Origin: Acidimicrobiaceae bacterium
GTDB lineage: Bacteria; Actinomycetota; Acidimicrobiia; Acidimicrobiales; Ilumatobacteraceae
Reading direction: 5' to 3'
NCBI GenBank assembly: GCA_003455715.1
Contig: DMQJ01000339.1
Location: 1-10,413, forward strand
DNA: 10,413 nt
Below, one piece after another: positions 1 to 6,457 of the stretch. The translations under genes and the position numbers were made by a program. The first letter of the stretch is position 1, and each line of letters starts with the position of its first letter. The notes below the pieces were generated by a model. That model saw only the letters and a program-made list of their open reading frames with translations. It made no database searches and was not told where the DNA came from.

Positions 1-855
1 AATGTCGTGCTGCGCCGCACGTGCCGCCGCCTCGATGTCGAGGTCGTACAGCACCTCGAGGTGATCAGCGACGAATCCGACGGCGCTCCCCACCACCCCG
101 CGGGCCGCGCCGGCGTGGTTCTCGCTGGCCGCCATTTCGTCGATCACCTGGAGGATGTCGGGGCCCAGCCAGGGTTCGGGGGTGCGGCCCGCGCTCTGCC
201 AGGCAATGGCCCACTGGCTCCACTGGCCCAGTCCGGCCGCGGTGGCGACGGCCTCCGCGGTTGCCCGCAACTGCTCGGGGTACGGGTTGCCCGCGGCGAC
301 GATGCGCTGCGGAAGGGAGTGAGCGGTGAACACCACTCGAGTGTTGGCCGGCATCGCCGCCAGCTTGGCCTTCAGGTCGTTGGCGATGAACTCGACGAAC
401 GCTGGCTCCGTCGCCCAACTGTCGACGCCGCGCACCTCGATGCCGTGTGGCTCGGCGGCGGCGCGGGTGCGATCCAGGTACTGGCCGATGGAGTAGGCGC
501 TGTAGTGGGGTGCGAGCACGAGGCCGATGATGCGGCGGAACCCTTGGGCAGCCAGCACGTCGACCGCCGTTTCGATCTTCGGTTCGGCGTGCTTCAGGCC
601 GAGGGTGACGTGGTAGCGGCCGGGTGCCGCAGCGTCGAGCGCAGCTTGCAGGGCGTCGCGCTGGGCATCGGTACGGGCCGCCAACGGGGAGGTGCCGCCG
701 AGCGCGTCGTAGCGGGCGGTGAGCTCGGCCAGCAGTTCGGGCGTCGGTGGGCGGCCGCGGCGGATGTCGGTGTAGTACGGCTCGATCTCCTCGCGGGTGC
801 GAGGCGTGCCGTAGGCCATCAGGAGCACGGCGGTGCGTGTCTCGGTGGGGGTCAT
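1..855 (-). CDS. cpfC: Ferrochelatase, coproporphyrin type (3' end off window)
   Basis: Inserts ferrous iron into a porphyrin near the end of heme synthesis. In Gram-positive bacteria this family acts on coproporphyrin III (CpfC, formerly HemH). Translating the complement from 855 gives 285 codons with no stop before the edge, so about 30-60 C-terminal residues are missing. Visible family marks are MAYGTP with Tyr15 (equivalent to Tyr13 of the B. subtilis enzyme), YDALGGTSPL, GLKHAEPKIE, LAPHYSAYS, the catalytic FTAHSLP with His179, WQSAGRTPEPWLGPD, and GFVADHLEVLYD with Glu267 (B. subtilis Glu264). The ATG at 855-853 overlaps the hemE stop as ATGA, and an AGAAGG-like ribosome site lies about 10 bases upstream, so translation is probably coupled to hemE. 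The resemblance to the B. subtilis enzyme is strong along the whole visible length. Whether the C-terminus carries the Fe-S cysteines found in some actinobacterial members cannot be seen. Confidence 0.95.
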   Translation of the reverse strand, partial: MTPTETRTAVLLMAYGTPRTREEIEPYYTDIRRGRPPTPELLAELTARYDALGGTSPLAARTDAQRDALQAALDAAAPGRYHVTLGLKHAEPKIETAVDVLAAQGFRRIIGLVLAPHYSAYSIGQYLDRTRAAAEPHGIEVRGVDSWATEPAFVEFIANDLKAKLAAMPANTRVVFTAHSLPQRIVAAGNPYPEQLRATAEAVATAAGLGQWSQWAIAWQSAGRTPEPWLGPDILQVIDEMAASENHAGAARGVVGSAVGFVADHLEVLYDLDIEAAARAAQHDI

Positions 856-1913
856 CGTGTGGTCGCCTTCTGGACGAGGTCGACCACCGCGTGCAACACG
901 TCGGGGTTGGTCGACGGGTTCACGCCGTGGCCGAGGTTGAAGATGTGCCCGGGGTGGCGGCTGCCGTCAGCGAGCGTGTTGTCGGCCAGCACCGCCCTCG
1001 CCCCTTCGAGCGCCACCTCGGTGCCGGCGAGCACCAACGCCGGGTCGAGGTTGCCCTGCACCACCAGGTCGGCGCCCATGCGGCGGCGAGCCTCGCTGAT
1101 GGGTGTGCGCCAGTCGAGCCCCAGCACGGTGGGCCCGGCCGCGTACATGCGCTCGAGCAGGTGGTCGCACCCGATGCCGAAGTGGATGCCCGGGGTGTCG
1201 GGGAACTGCTCGCGGAGTTGCGTGAACACCGCCTGCGAGTGGGGGAACACGAACTGGTCGTAGTCGGCGCGGCTGAGGTTGCCGGCCCACGAGTCGAACA
1301 GCTGGAACGCCCGGGCGCCGTTGCGGAGCTGGCTGCCGATGCTGGCCACGGCGTGCTGCGTGAGGCGCTCCATCAGCGCGTGCCACAGGGCTGGCACGGT
1401 GTGCATCATCCGTTTGGTGTGCTCGTAGGTGCGGCTCGGGCGGCCCTCCACCAGGTAGCTGGCGACCGTGAAGGGGGCTCCGGCGAAGGCCAGCAGTGGC
1501 ACGTTCGCGGGGAGCTCGCGGGCGAGTGTGCGGACGGTGTCGAGCACGTAGGGGGTGTCGGCTTCTGGTTCGAACTCGCGCAGGCGGTGCAGGTCGGTGT
1601 GGTCGCGGAAGGGTTCGGGTGCCACCGGGCCGGTGCCGGGGGCCACGTCGATGCCGAAACCCACGGCGTGCGCGGGCACCACGATGTCGCTGTACAGCAC
1701 GGCCGCATCGACGCCGTAGCGACGAACCGGTTGCAGGGTGAGCTCGGCCGCGTCGTCGGGTCGCTTGATGGCGTCGAGGATGCTCCCTTCGCCACGCACC
1801 GCCCGGTACTCGGGCAGGCTGCGTCCGGCTTGGCGCATGAACCACACGGGGGTGTGGGCGGCCGGTTGCCCCCGAGCCGCGTCGAGGAAGGGAACGCTGG
1901 TCGCCGGTGCCAT
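852..1913 (-). CDS. hemE: Uroporphyrinogen decarboxylase
   Basis: Removes the four acetate carboxyl groups of uroporphyrinogen III to give coproporphyrinogen III, in the cytosol. The 353-residue length is normal for HemE. The N-terminal signature PVWFMRQAGR is at 22-31, with substrate-binding Arg27 and Arg31. LYSDIVVP carries the catalytic Asp76. FAGAPFTVASYLVEG at 143-157 holds the active-site Tyr153, and the C-terminal NLGHGVNPSTNPD carries His329. The start is the ATG at 1913-1911. No strong Shine-Dalgarno precedes it, and a TAGCGT hexamer lies 9 bases upstream, so the mRNA may be nearly leaderless. It is the first gene of the hemE-ferrochelatase pair, overlapping the next gene by 4 bases. 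It is divergent from the SDR gene across the repeat-bearing gap. Confidence 0.97.
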   Translation of the reverse strand: MAPATSVPFLDAARGQPAAHTPVWFMRQAGRSLPEYRAVRGEGSILDAIKRPDDAAELTLQPVRRYGVDAAVLYSDIVVPAHAVGFGIDVAPGTGPVAPEPFRDHTDLHRLREFEPEADTPYVLDTVRTLARELPANVPLLAFAGAPFTVASYLVEGRPSRTYEHTKRMMHTVPALWHALMERLTQHAVASIGSQLRNGARAFQLFDSWAGNLSRADYDQFVFPHSQAVFTQLREQFPDTPGIHFGIGCDHLLERMYAAGPTVLGLDWRTPISEARRRMGADLVVQGNLDPALVLAGTEVALEGARAVLADNTLADGSRHPGHIFNLGHGVNPSTNPDVLHAVVDLVQKATTR

Positions 1914-1922
1914 CGGCTTCGC

Positions 1923-1956
1923 ACGCTACCGCCCCGCCCGAGTCGGCGTTCAGCCC
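1923..1956 (-). promoter_or_regulatory. Candidate hemE promoter (weak)
   Basis: On the minus strand TAGCGT (1928-1923) could be a -10 hexamer, with a loose TGAACG -35 candidate 18 bases upstream. A start site about 7 bases downstream would leave almost no leader before the hemE ATG at 1913. The match is poor and rests on position more than on sequence. Confidence 0.22.
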
Positions 1957-1957
1957 G
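1942..1957. repeat. Degenerate third arm of the palindromic repeat
   Basis: GTCGGCGTTCAGCCCG matches the reverse complement of the right arm of the neighbouring 46-bp repeats at 13 of 16 positions, and their left arm in direct orientation at 12 of 16. It may be a decayed copy. Because the arms resemble each other, its orientation cannot be decided. Confidence 0.4.
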
Positions 1958-1967
1958 TGTCTCCATA

Positions 1968-2013
1968 GTCGGCGCTGGGGCCGCACCCCATGCGGTCTCA
2001 ACGCCAACTTTGG
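1968..2013. repeat. 46-bp imperfect palindromic repeat, copy 1
   Basis: First of two near-identical units in the gap between hemE and the SDR gene. The left arm begins GTCGGCGCTGGGGCCGCA and the right arm ends in CTCAACGCCAAC. The reverse complement of the right arm agrees with the left arm at 14 of 18 positions, and the four differences are all transitions, so some become G-U pairs in RNA. The loop is about five bases. It differs from copy 2 at 2 of 46 positions (1991 and 2009). It lies outside both flanking genes and is probably a REP-like intergenic element. Confidence 0.75.
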
Positions 2014-2028
2014 TGTGTCCCTGGGTTT

Positions 2029-2074
2029 GTCGGCGCTGGGGCCGCACCCCACGCGGTCTCAACGCCAACGTTGG
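2029..2074. repeat. 46-bp imperfect palindromic repeat, copy 2
   Basis: Second unit, starting 61 bp after copy 1 in the same orientation, with 44 of 46 bases identical. Its right end includes a perfect 10-bp palindrome CCAACGTTGG (2065-2074), which copy 1 lacks because of the change at 2009. It ends 27 bases before the SDR start codon, so it must overlap or abut the region where the SDR promoter should lie. Confidence 0.75.
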
Positions 2075-2101
2075 GGGGTGGGGTGGGGCAGGATGGGCGG
2101 C

Positions 2102-2878
2102 ATGAGCTTCTCCGACCTGTTCTCCCTGTCCGGCAAGACCGCTGTCGTCACCGGCGGCAGCCGGGGCATCGGCGCGATGATCGCCCGTGGCCTTCTCGAT
2201 GCCGGCGCTTCCGTGGTGATTTCCGCCCGCAAGGAGCACGAGTTGGCGGCGGCGAAGGACGAACTGTCGCAGCACGGCGATGTCCACACGGTGCGCGCCG
2301 ACCTGAGCACCATCGAGGGCGTGGCCGCTCTGGCCGAGGCCGTGGCCGCGCACTTCCCGACCCTCAACATCCTCGTCAACAACGCCGGAGCCACGTGGGG
2401 GATGCCACTGGACGAGTTCGACGAGCACGCATGGGACAAGGTGATGGACACCAACGTGAAGGGCCCGTTCTTCCTCACCCAGAAGCTGCTGCCGCAACTG
2501 CGCGCCGCCGCCAGCGCCGACGACCCAGCCCGGGTGATCAACATCGGGTCCATCGACGGTTTGCACGTGAACCCGATGGACACCTACAGCTACGCCGCCA
2601 GCAAGGCGGGCATTCACCACCTCACCCGCGCCCTCGCCCGCAAACTGGGCCCGCAGCACATCACCGTCAACGCGGTCGCCCCCGGCCCGTTCGAGAGCAA
2701 GATGATGGCGGCCACCCTTCAGGCGTTCGGCGACAGCATCGCCAAGTCGGCCCCGCTCGGCCGTATCGGACGGCCCGACGACATGGCAGGCGTGGCCGTG
2801 TTCCTCTCCAGCAGGGCGGGTTCCTACCTCACCGGCGCCGTCATCCCGGTCGACGGCGGTATCGCCACCACCGCCTGA
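2102..2878 (+). CDS. SDR-family oxidoreductase, RhlG-like
   Basis: NAD(P)H-dependent short-chain dehydrogenase of 258 residues with a Rossmann fold. The cofactor motif TGGSRGIG is at 17-24, NNAG at 93-96, and the catalytic tetrad is Asn118, Ser150, Tyr164 and Lys168 (YAASK). The C-terminal VIPVDGG is typical. SARK near 41-44 after the second strand suggests NADP(H). The pattern TGGSRGIGxMIAxGLLxAGA, ARVINIGS and APGPFxSxM resembles Pseudomonas RhlG and 3-oxoacyl reductases more than FabG, so a beta-keto or ketone reductase is likely; the substrate is unknown. The ATG at 2102 was chosen because AGGA at 2090-2093 sits 8 bases upstream. The ATG at 2093 lies inside that ribosome site and is less likely. 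It is divergent from hemE and convergent with the nucleotidyltransferase gene 26 bases away. Nothing links it to heme synthesis beyond position. Confidence 0.9.
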   Translation: MSFSDLFSLSGKTAVVTGGSRGIGAMIARGLLDAGASVVISARKEHELAAAKDELSQHGDVHTVRADLSTIEGVAALAEAVAAHFPTLNILVNNAGATWGMPLDEFDEHAWDKVMDTNVKGPFFLTQKLLPQLRAAASADDPARVINIGSIDGLHVNPMDTYSYAASKAGIHHLTRALARKLGPQHITVNAVAPGPFESKMMAATLQAFGDSIAKSAPLGRIGRPDDMAGVAVFLSSRAGSYLTGAVIPVDGGIATTA

Positions 2879-2904
2879 TCGCCACCGGCGTCGCCCCGTT
2901 CGCG

Positions 2905-3444
2905 TCAGACGCCGCCTCGTCGAACGCGTTCGACACGTGGGTCGCCGGGCAGAAGTGCCGCCAAGCGGTCGGCGGTCTCATCGAGGTCGATTGCGTTCGA
3001 CTCGGCCATGGTGGCGATGTCGACCCAGTCCTTCGGCCGGTCGAACATCGCCTTGAACACGGCCAGGTCTTCGGCCGACAGCACGCGGATGGTGCGTCCG
3101 GCGAACGGCACCCGTCGGCAGCGACGGTCGACTTCGTGATGGAACGGGTCGGCAGCGAAGAACAGGTCGACCGGGGTGTCGTCCCACCACAGCCGCACCT
3201 GGTCGGCACGCCGAGCCTCCGCGATGTCGGCGGCCGAGGATCGCACCCCGACCGGCAGGGCGGCGAACACGTCGGCGGCTCGCTCGGCGGGCACGAACAC
3301 GTTGATGTCGATGTCTCGCGTGCCGCGTGGCTCCTCGGTTGCGTATGCCAGCGCCAACGCACCACCCAGCGCCCACGGCAGGCCCGCAGCGTCGAGAGCG
3401 TCACACGCGGCAACGATGCGTTCGACGAGTGTGGGCGTGCTCAC
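2905..3444 (-). CDS. AbiEii-like nucleotidyltransferase, probable toxin of a TA pair
   Basis: Small (179-residue) protein with a polymerase-beta-type nucleotidyltransferase core. A Gly-Gly pair at 27-28 (WALGGALALAY) is followed by RGTRDIDINVFV, whose Asp44 and Asp46 should bind metal and nucleotide. A third acidic residue, Asp93, lies in PVDLFFA. LSAEDLAVFKAMFDRPKDWVDI at 122-143 is the helix pattern common to AbiEii/DUF1814-like proteins. Members of this superfamily include toxins that transfer nucleotides to RNA or protein targets, but others are antibiotic-modifying enzymes, so the target here is inferred only. The start is the GTG at 3444-3442, which overlaps the XRE stop as GTGA. No independent ribosome site is visible, so translation is probably coupled to the upstream gene. 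The regulator-then-NTase order and tight overlap support a toxin-antitoxin module. Confidence 0.8.
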   Translation of the reverse strand: MSTPTLVERIVAACDALDAAGLPWALGGALALAYATEEPRGTRDIDINVFVPAERAADVFAALPVGVRSSAADIAEARRADQVRLWWDDTPVDLFFAADPFHHEVDRRCRRVPFAGRTIRVLSAEDLAVFKAMFDRPKDWVDIATMAESNAIDLDETADRLAALLPGDPRVERVRRGGV

Positions 3445-3728
3445 CGGCGGGCCACGGGCATGGGCCTGGGTCTGAAGGGAAGGGCCTCGGCCAGGGTGAG
3501 CGCGTCCTCCAACTTCCGCGCCTGCACTGCGGGATCGAGTCCGGTGCGGAACTCGATGCGATAGCCGAGCGCTTCGATGATGCGCCCGGCCACTTCCAAG
3601 CCCGGCTGTCGACGGCCGCGCTCGTACGCGCTGAGCACCGGCGCAGGAATGCCGACCGCTGCTGCGACCTCGTGCTGTGCGCGCCCGCGGGCGAGTCGGA
3701 GTCGGCGGAGTGTGCGGCCGGAGATCAC
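3441..3728 (-). CDS. XRE-family HTH regulator, probable antitoxin
   Basis: A 95-residue protein with a Cro/C1-type helix-turn-helix from about 6 to 56. The first helix (LRRLRLARG) is followed by HEVAAAVGIPAPVLSAYERGRRQPGLE, where the SxYERGxxxP signature marks the recognition helix and the next turn. The C-terminal 35 residues (LEDALTLAEALP, then a basic Arg/Pro-rich end) lie outside the DNA-binding domain and may contact the partner enzyme. It starts at GTG 3728-3726. The ATG at 3736-3734 is in a different frame. TAAGAT sits 6 bases upstream of the GTG, so the message may be leaderless. The downstream nucleotidyltransferase overlaps it by 4 bases. It probably represses its own operon through the 12-bp palindrome at 3740-3751. 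A stand-alone regulator is the main alternative reading. Confidence 0.85.
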   Translation of the reverse strand: MISGRTLRRLRLARGRAQHEVAAAVGIPAPVLSAYERGRRQPGLEVAGRIIEALGYRIEFRTGLDPAVQARKLEDALTLAEALPFRPRPMPVARR

Positions 3729-3734
3729 CCCGCC

Positions 3735-3740
3735 ATCTTA
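3735..3740 (-). promoter_or_regulatory. Candidate -10 box for the XRE/NTase operon
   Basis: TAAGAT on the minus strand matches the TANNNT -10 pattern of actinobacterial housekeeping promoters. Six bases separate it from the G of the GTG start at 3728, so the transcript could begin at the start codon. No good -35 hexamer is seen 17-19 bases upstream. Confidence 0.45.
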
Positions 3741-3751
3741 GCGGATCCGCT
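3740..3751. promoter_or_regulatory. 12-bp perfect palindrome, candidate XRE operator
   Basis: AGCGGATCCGCT equals its own reverse complement. It overlaps the last base of the candidate -10 box and fills the start of the -35/-10 spacer upstream of the XRE gene, a usual place for an autoregulatory operator of a dimeric HTH protein. The assignment to the adjacent regulator is inference. Confidence 0.45.
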
Positions 3752-3891
3752 CAGAGGCTTCGCATCATCGCGACCCGTCACGATCGACGGTGGGCCGAGG
3801 CTGAGGCGGGGGAGTGGGTTGTGGGAGCGGCCGATAGGATTTCCAGACCCTTGTTTTCGGGAACTGCCCGGGACGAGGGCCGAATCGCACG

Positions 3892-6051
3892 ATGAGTCAG
3901 CACCATCCCGATCTCCCCGCTGAGCAGGCGTTCATCGACCACGCGTACCACTGCCTCGAGCAGAGCAAGGCCGACGCGTGGAAGATGCGCAACCTCCACG
4001 AAGGCACCCTCGGTGGCACGTTCCAGGCTCGCTACGAGCGCGACGTGTTCGACGAGGCCGTGTTCAACCGCCTCACCCAACTCGACCTTGGCGATGCCGC
4101 GCTGGTGTTCGGCCGCATCGACCGCATGGTGGAGGGCCCCGACGGCACCACCGAGGCGTTCCACATCGGCCGTCTCGCGGTAGCGGATGAGAATGCCGAC
4201 CCAGTGGTGGTCGACTGGCGGGCGCCGGGGGCCGAGCCGTTCTACCGCGCCACTGGTCGCGAGCCCCTCGGCCTCGCTCGGCGTCGTCACTTCCATGTGC
4301 ACGGCCGCCAACTGCTCGGCCTGGAAGACGAACTCTTCGGCGCCGGGCACCTGGGCATCGGTGCCGAAGACGACGAGCACGATGCTCTCGGTGGCCCCGC
4401 ACCCATCCGTGGTTACAGCACGCTGCTGGCGGCCATCGAGCGCGGCCGCACCGGCCAACTCGGCGACATCGTCGCCACCATTCAGAGCGAGCAGGACGAA
4501 ATCATCCGCAGCCCGCAGGCCGGGGTGCTGGTGGTGCAGGGCGGGCCCGGCACCGGCAAGACCGTCGTCGCGCTGCATCGCGCCGCCTACCTGCTCTACA
4601 CGTACCGCTTCCCGCTCGAAGACCAGGGCGTGTTGGTGATCGGCCCCAACCGAGTGTTCCTGCGCTACATCGAACGGGTGCTGCCGTCGCTCGGTGAAGC
4701 CGGGGTCGAGCAAGCGATCCTCGCCGACCTGGTGCCCGACGTGCAGTGGGCCCGCTACGGCATCGACCCTGCCGACTCGCCGTTGGCCGCCAAGGTGAAG
4801 GGCGACGCCCGGATGAGCTTGGTGATCGACCAGGCAGTCACCGACCGCGAGCGGCCCTTGAAAGACGACCTGGTGCTGCCGTTCCGCACCGGCTACCTGC
4901 GTCTCACCGCGGCCGACAGCCAACGCATCGTGCGCACCGCGCAGCGTCGCTTCCGTCGCCACAACGCGGCCCGCAAGTGGGTGGAAGGCGAAATCTGGCA
5001 GGCGATGGCCAACGGCTGGCGCGACGGTGTGCTCTCGGCCGCCGATGTGAAGGACGGCGTGCGCCACCTGCCCGACATGCGTGTGGCCCTCGAACGCATG
5101 TGGCCGGTGCTCACTCCGGCCCAACTGCTGCACGACCTGTTCGGCAGCAAGGCGCTGCTGAAACTTGCTGGGCACAAGCACCTCACCGAGGCCGAGTACC
5201 TCAGCCTGTATCGCCCTCGCGAGGCCGATGTGGCCGACGTGCGCTGGACTGAACACGATGTGGCACTGCTCGACGAGGCCCGCGCCTATCTCGGCCCGAA
5301 GCCGTCGAAGAAGCAGGCGGCCAACGGCAAGACCGACGACGACGAGATCCGCACCTACGGCCACATCGTGGTCGACGAAGTGCAAGACCTCACTCCGATG
5401 CAGTTGGCCATGGTGGGCCGCCGGTCGCTCAATGGCAGCCTCACGGTGGTGGGCGACCTGGCCCAGGCCACTGGTGCGTTGGCGCCCAACGACTGGGCCG
5501 ACGTGGTGCGTCACCTGCCCACGCCGAAGGGGTCGCGCGTCATCGGCCTCAGCGTGGGTTACCGCATCCCGGGCCGCATCATGGAGTTGGCCAACCAGGT
5601 GATGATGGCTGCCACCCCGTCGCTGCGAGCACCCACCAGCGTGCGCGCCGGCGACGAGCACCCAGAGTTCGTGCAGGTGCCGCAGGGTGAACTGCTCGAC
5701 GCCGTGGTTGCCGCCACCAAAGAACTCGATGCCGAACTCCACGACGGCAACGTGGCCGTGGTGGTGCCCGACTCCATGTTCGAAGCGGTGTCGTCGACCC
5801 TCGAGGCTGCTGGCATCGAGCACGGCAAGGCCACTCGCTCGGGCCTCGAGATGGGCATCACCGTCGTGCCCGTCAGCGTGGTGAAGGGCTTGGAGCTCGA
5901 CGGCGTCATCGTCGTCGAGCCCGCTGCCATCGTGCGTGCCGAGCAGCAGGGCCTGCGGGCGCTGTACGTGGCCCTCACCCGCAGCACCAAGCGGCTCACC
6001 ATCGTGCACAGCGAGCCGTTGCCCGCGGCGATGGCCCAGCCCGTCAGCTGA
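3892..6051 (+). CDS. helD: HelD-type UvrD-like ATPase (RNA polymerase recycling)
   Basis: Superfamily 1 ATPase related to UvrD/Rep. HelD proteins bind RNA polymerase and release it from stalled or inactive complexes, and some (HelR) protect against rifamycins. The N-terminal 11-65 is helical and probably a coiled coil. It is followed by the HelD-specific part with VVVDWRAPGAEPFYRATGREP at about 105-125. DIVATIQSEQDEIIR at 192-206 precedes the Walker A motif GGPGTGKT (217-224). The Walker B DEVQD is at 495-499, GDLAQ follows, and YVALTR at 692-697 is the C-terminal motif VI. At 719 residues it is close to mycobacterial HelD, but the stretch before Walker B (468-491) is short; see findings. The start is ATG 3892, with only a weak GAGG 13 bases upstream. 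It is divergent from the XRE/NTase pair and convergent with the lipoprotein gene, overlapping its end by 8 bases. Confidence 0.92.
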   Translation: MSQHHPDLPAEQAFIDHAYHCLEQSKADAWKMRNLHEGTLGGTFQARYERDVFDEAVFNRLTQLDLGDAALVFGRIDRMVEGPDGTTEAFHIGRLAVADENADPVVVDWRAPGAEPFYRATGREPLGLARRRHFHVHGRQLLGLEDELFGAGHLGIGAEDDEHDALGGPAPIRGYSTLLAAIERGRTGQLGDIVATIQSEQDEIIRSPQAGVLVVQGGPGTGKTVVALHRAAYLLYTYRFPLEDQGVLVIGPNRVFLRYIERVLPSLGEAGVEQAILADLVPDVQWARYGIDPADSPLAAKVKGDARMSLVIDQAVTDRERPLKDDLVLPFRTGYLRLTAADSQRIVRTAQRRFRRHNAARKWVEGEIWQAMANGWRDGVLSAADVKDGVRHLPDMRVALERMWPVLTPAQLLHDLFGSKALLKLAGHKHLTEAEYLSLYRPREADVADVRWTEHDVALLDEARAYLGPKPSKKQAANGKTDDDEIRTYGHIVVDEVQDLTPMQLAMVGRRSLNGSLTVVGDLAQATGALAPNDWADVVRHLPTPKGSRVIGLSVGYRIPGRIMELANQVMMAATPSLRAPTSVRAGDEHPEFVQVPQGELLDAVVAATKELDAELHDGNVAVVVPDSMFEAVSSTLEAAGIEHGKATRSGLEMGITVVPVSVVKGLELDGVIVVEPAAIVRAEQQGLRALYVALTRSTKRLTIVHSEPLPAAMAQPVS

Positions 6052-6457
6052 GGTAGGCCTCCACCAACACGGTGAGGTTCTTGAAGGCGCGGTCGGCGTC
6101 GGCCGGGCGGTTGCGGTCGGCGGCCAGCCGACAGCGCGACACCACGAACTCGAAGTCGGCCAGCAGTTCCGGTCGCTCTGCCGCGACCTCGTCGACGATG
6201 GCCGCCCACAACTGTTCGATGCGGTCGGCTGCCGCGCCGTCGCCATCGGAGTTGATGACGCGCTGCGACAGCACGGCCACTTCCTCCAGCATCAGCGGCA
6301 GCAGTTCGGCGGCCGTTCCCGACGGAAGGGTGGTGGTGGGGGCAGCAACGCCGGTGGTGGCAACCGACTCGTCATACGTGGTGGGACGGCACGCACTGGC
6401 ACCAACCACACTGGCGGCGGCCAGCACGACGGCCGCCGCGCGAGCGGATGGCTTCAC
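6044..6457 (-). CDS. Small putative lipoprotein, function unknown
   Basis: A 137-residue protein with an N-terminal signal. A short basic start (Lys2, Arg6) leads into an Ala/Val-rich hydrophobic stretch at 7-19, and VGASAC ends at Cys23, a relaxed lipobox with Ala rather than Leu at -3. A Pro/Thr-rich spacer follows (TTGVAAPTTTLPSG), then a mostly helical domain at 48-137 rich in Ala, Glu and Leu, with one more Cys near 108. I do not recognise the family. It starts at GTG 6457-6455, overlapping the stop of the DtxR-family gene as GTGA, with GGTGG just upstream as a possible ribosome site. Its stop lies inside the last codons of helD on the other strand. Coupling to a metalloregulator suggests a cell-envelope role linked to metals, but no metal-binding motif is visible. 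A non-lipidated secreted protein is the alternative. Confidence 0.75.
   Translation of the reverse strand: MKPSARAAAVVLAAASVVGASACRPTTYDESVATTGVAAPTTTLPSGTAAELLPLMLEEVAVLSQRVINSDGDGAAADRIEQLWAAIVDEVAAERPELLADFEFVVSRCRLAADRNRPADADRAFKNLTVLVEAYLS

Noticed and set aside
1968..2074. CRISPR-like repeat array
   Set aside because: There are only two good copies with a 15-base spacer, each copy is a near-palindrome of 46 bases, and no cas genes are nearby.
1907..2101. N-terminal extension of the SDR protein upstream of 2102
   Set aside because: The extension would translate the palindromic repeats and part of hemE's opposite strand. SDR proteins of this kind begin just before the first strand, and AGGA is well placed for the ATG at 2102.
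7..2105. Long plus-strand open frames over hemE and the ferrochelatase gene
   Set aside because: Both minus-strand genes have full family signatures. The plus-strand readings are low-information and run through the intergenic palindromes.
2855..2875. GGCGGT/ACCGCC hairpin near the end of the SDR gene as a terminator
   Set aside because: It lies inside the coding sequence with a 9-base loop and no following T-run.
3812..3840. TAGGAT at 3835-3840 as a helD -10 box
   Set aside because: No acceptable -35 hexamer lies 16-19 bases upstream, and in GC-rich DNA a lone TANNNT match is weak. I could not support it as a feature.
3778..6246. Open frame of over 800 codons on the minus strand across helD
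   Set aside because: It is antisense to helD, which has all its motifs in order. The composition is the His/Gly/Ala-rich type expected from the complement of GC-rich codons, and no family is recognisable.
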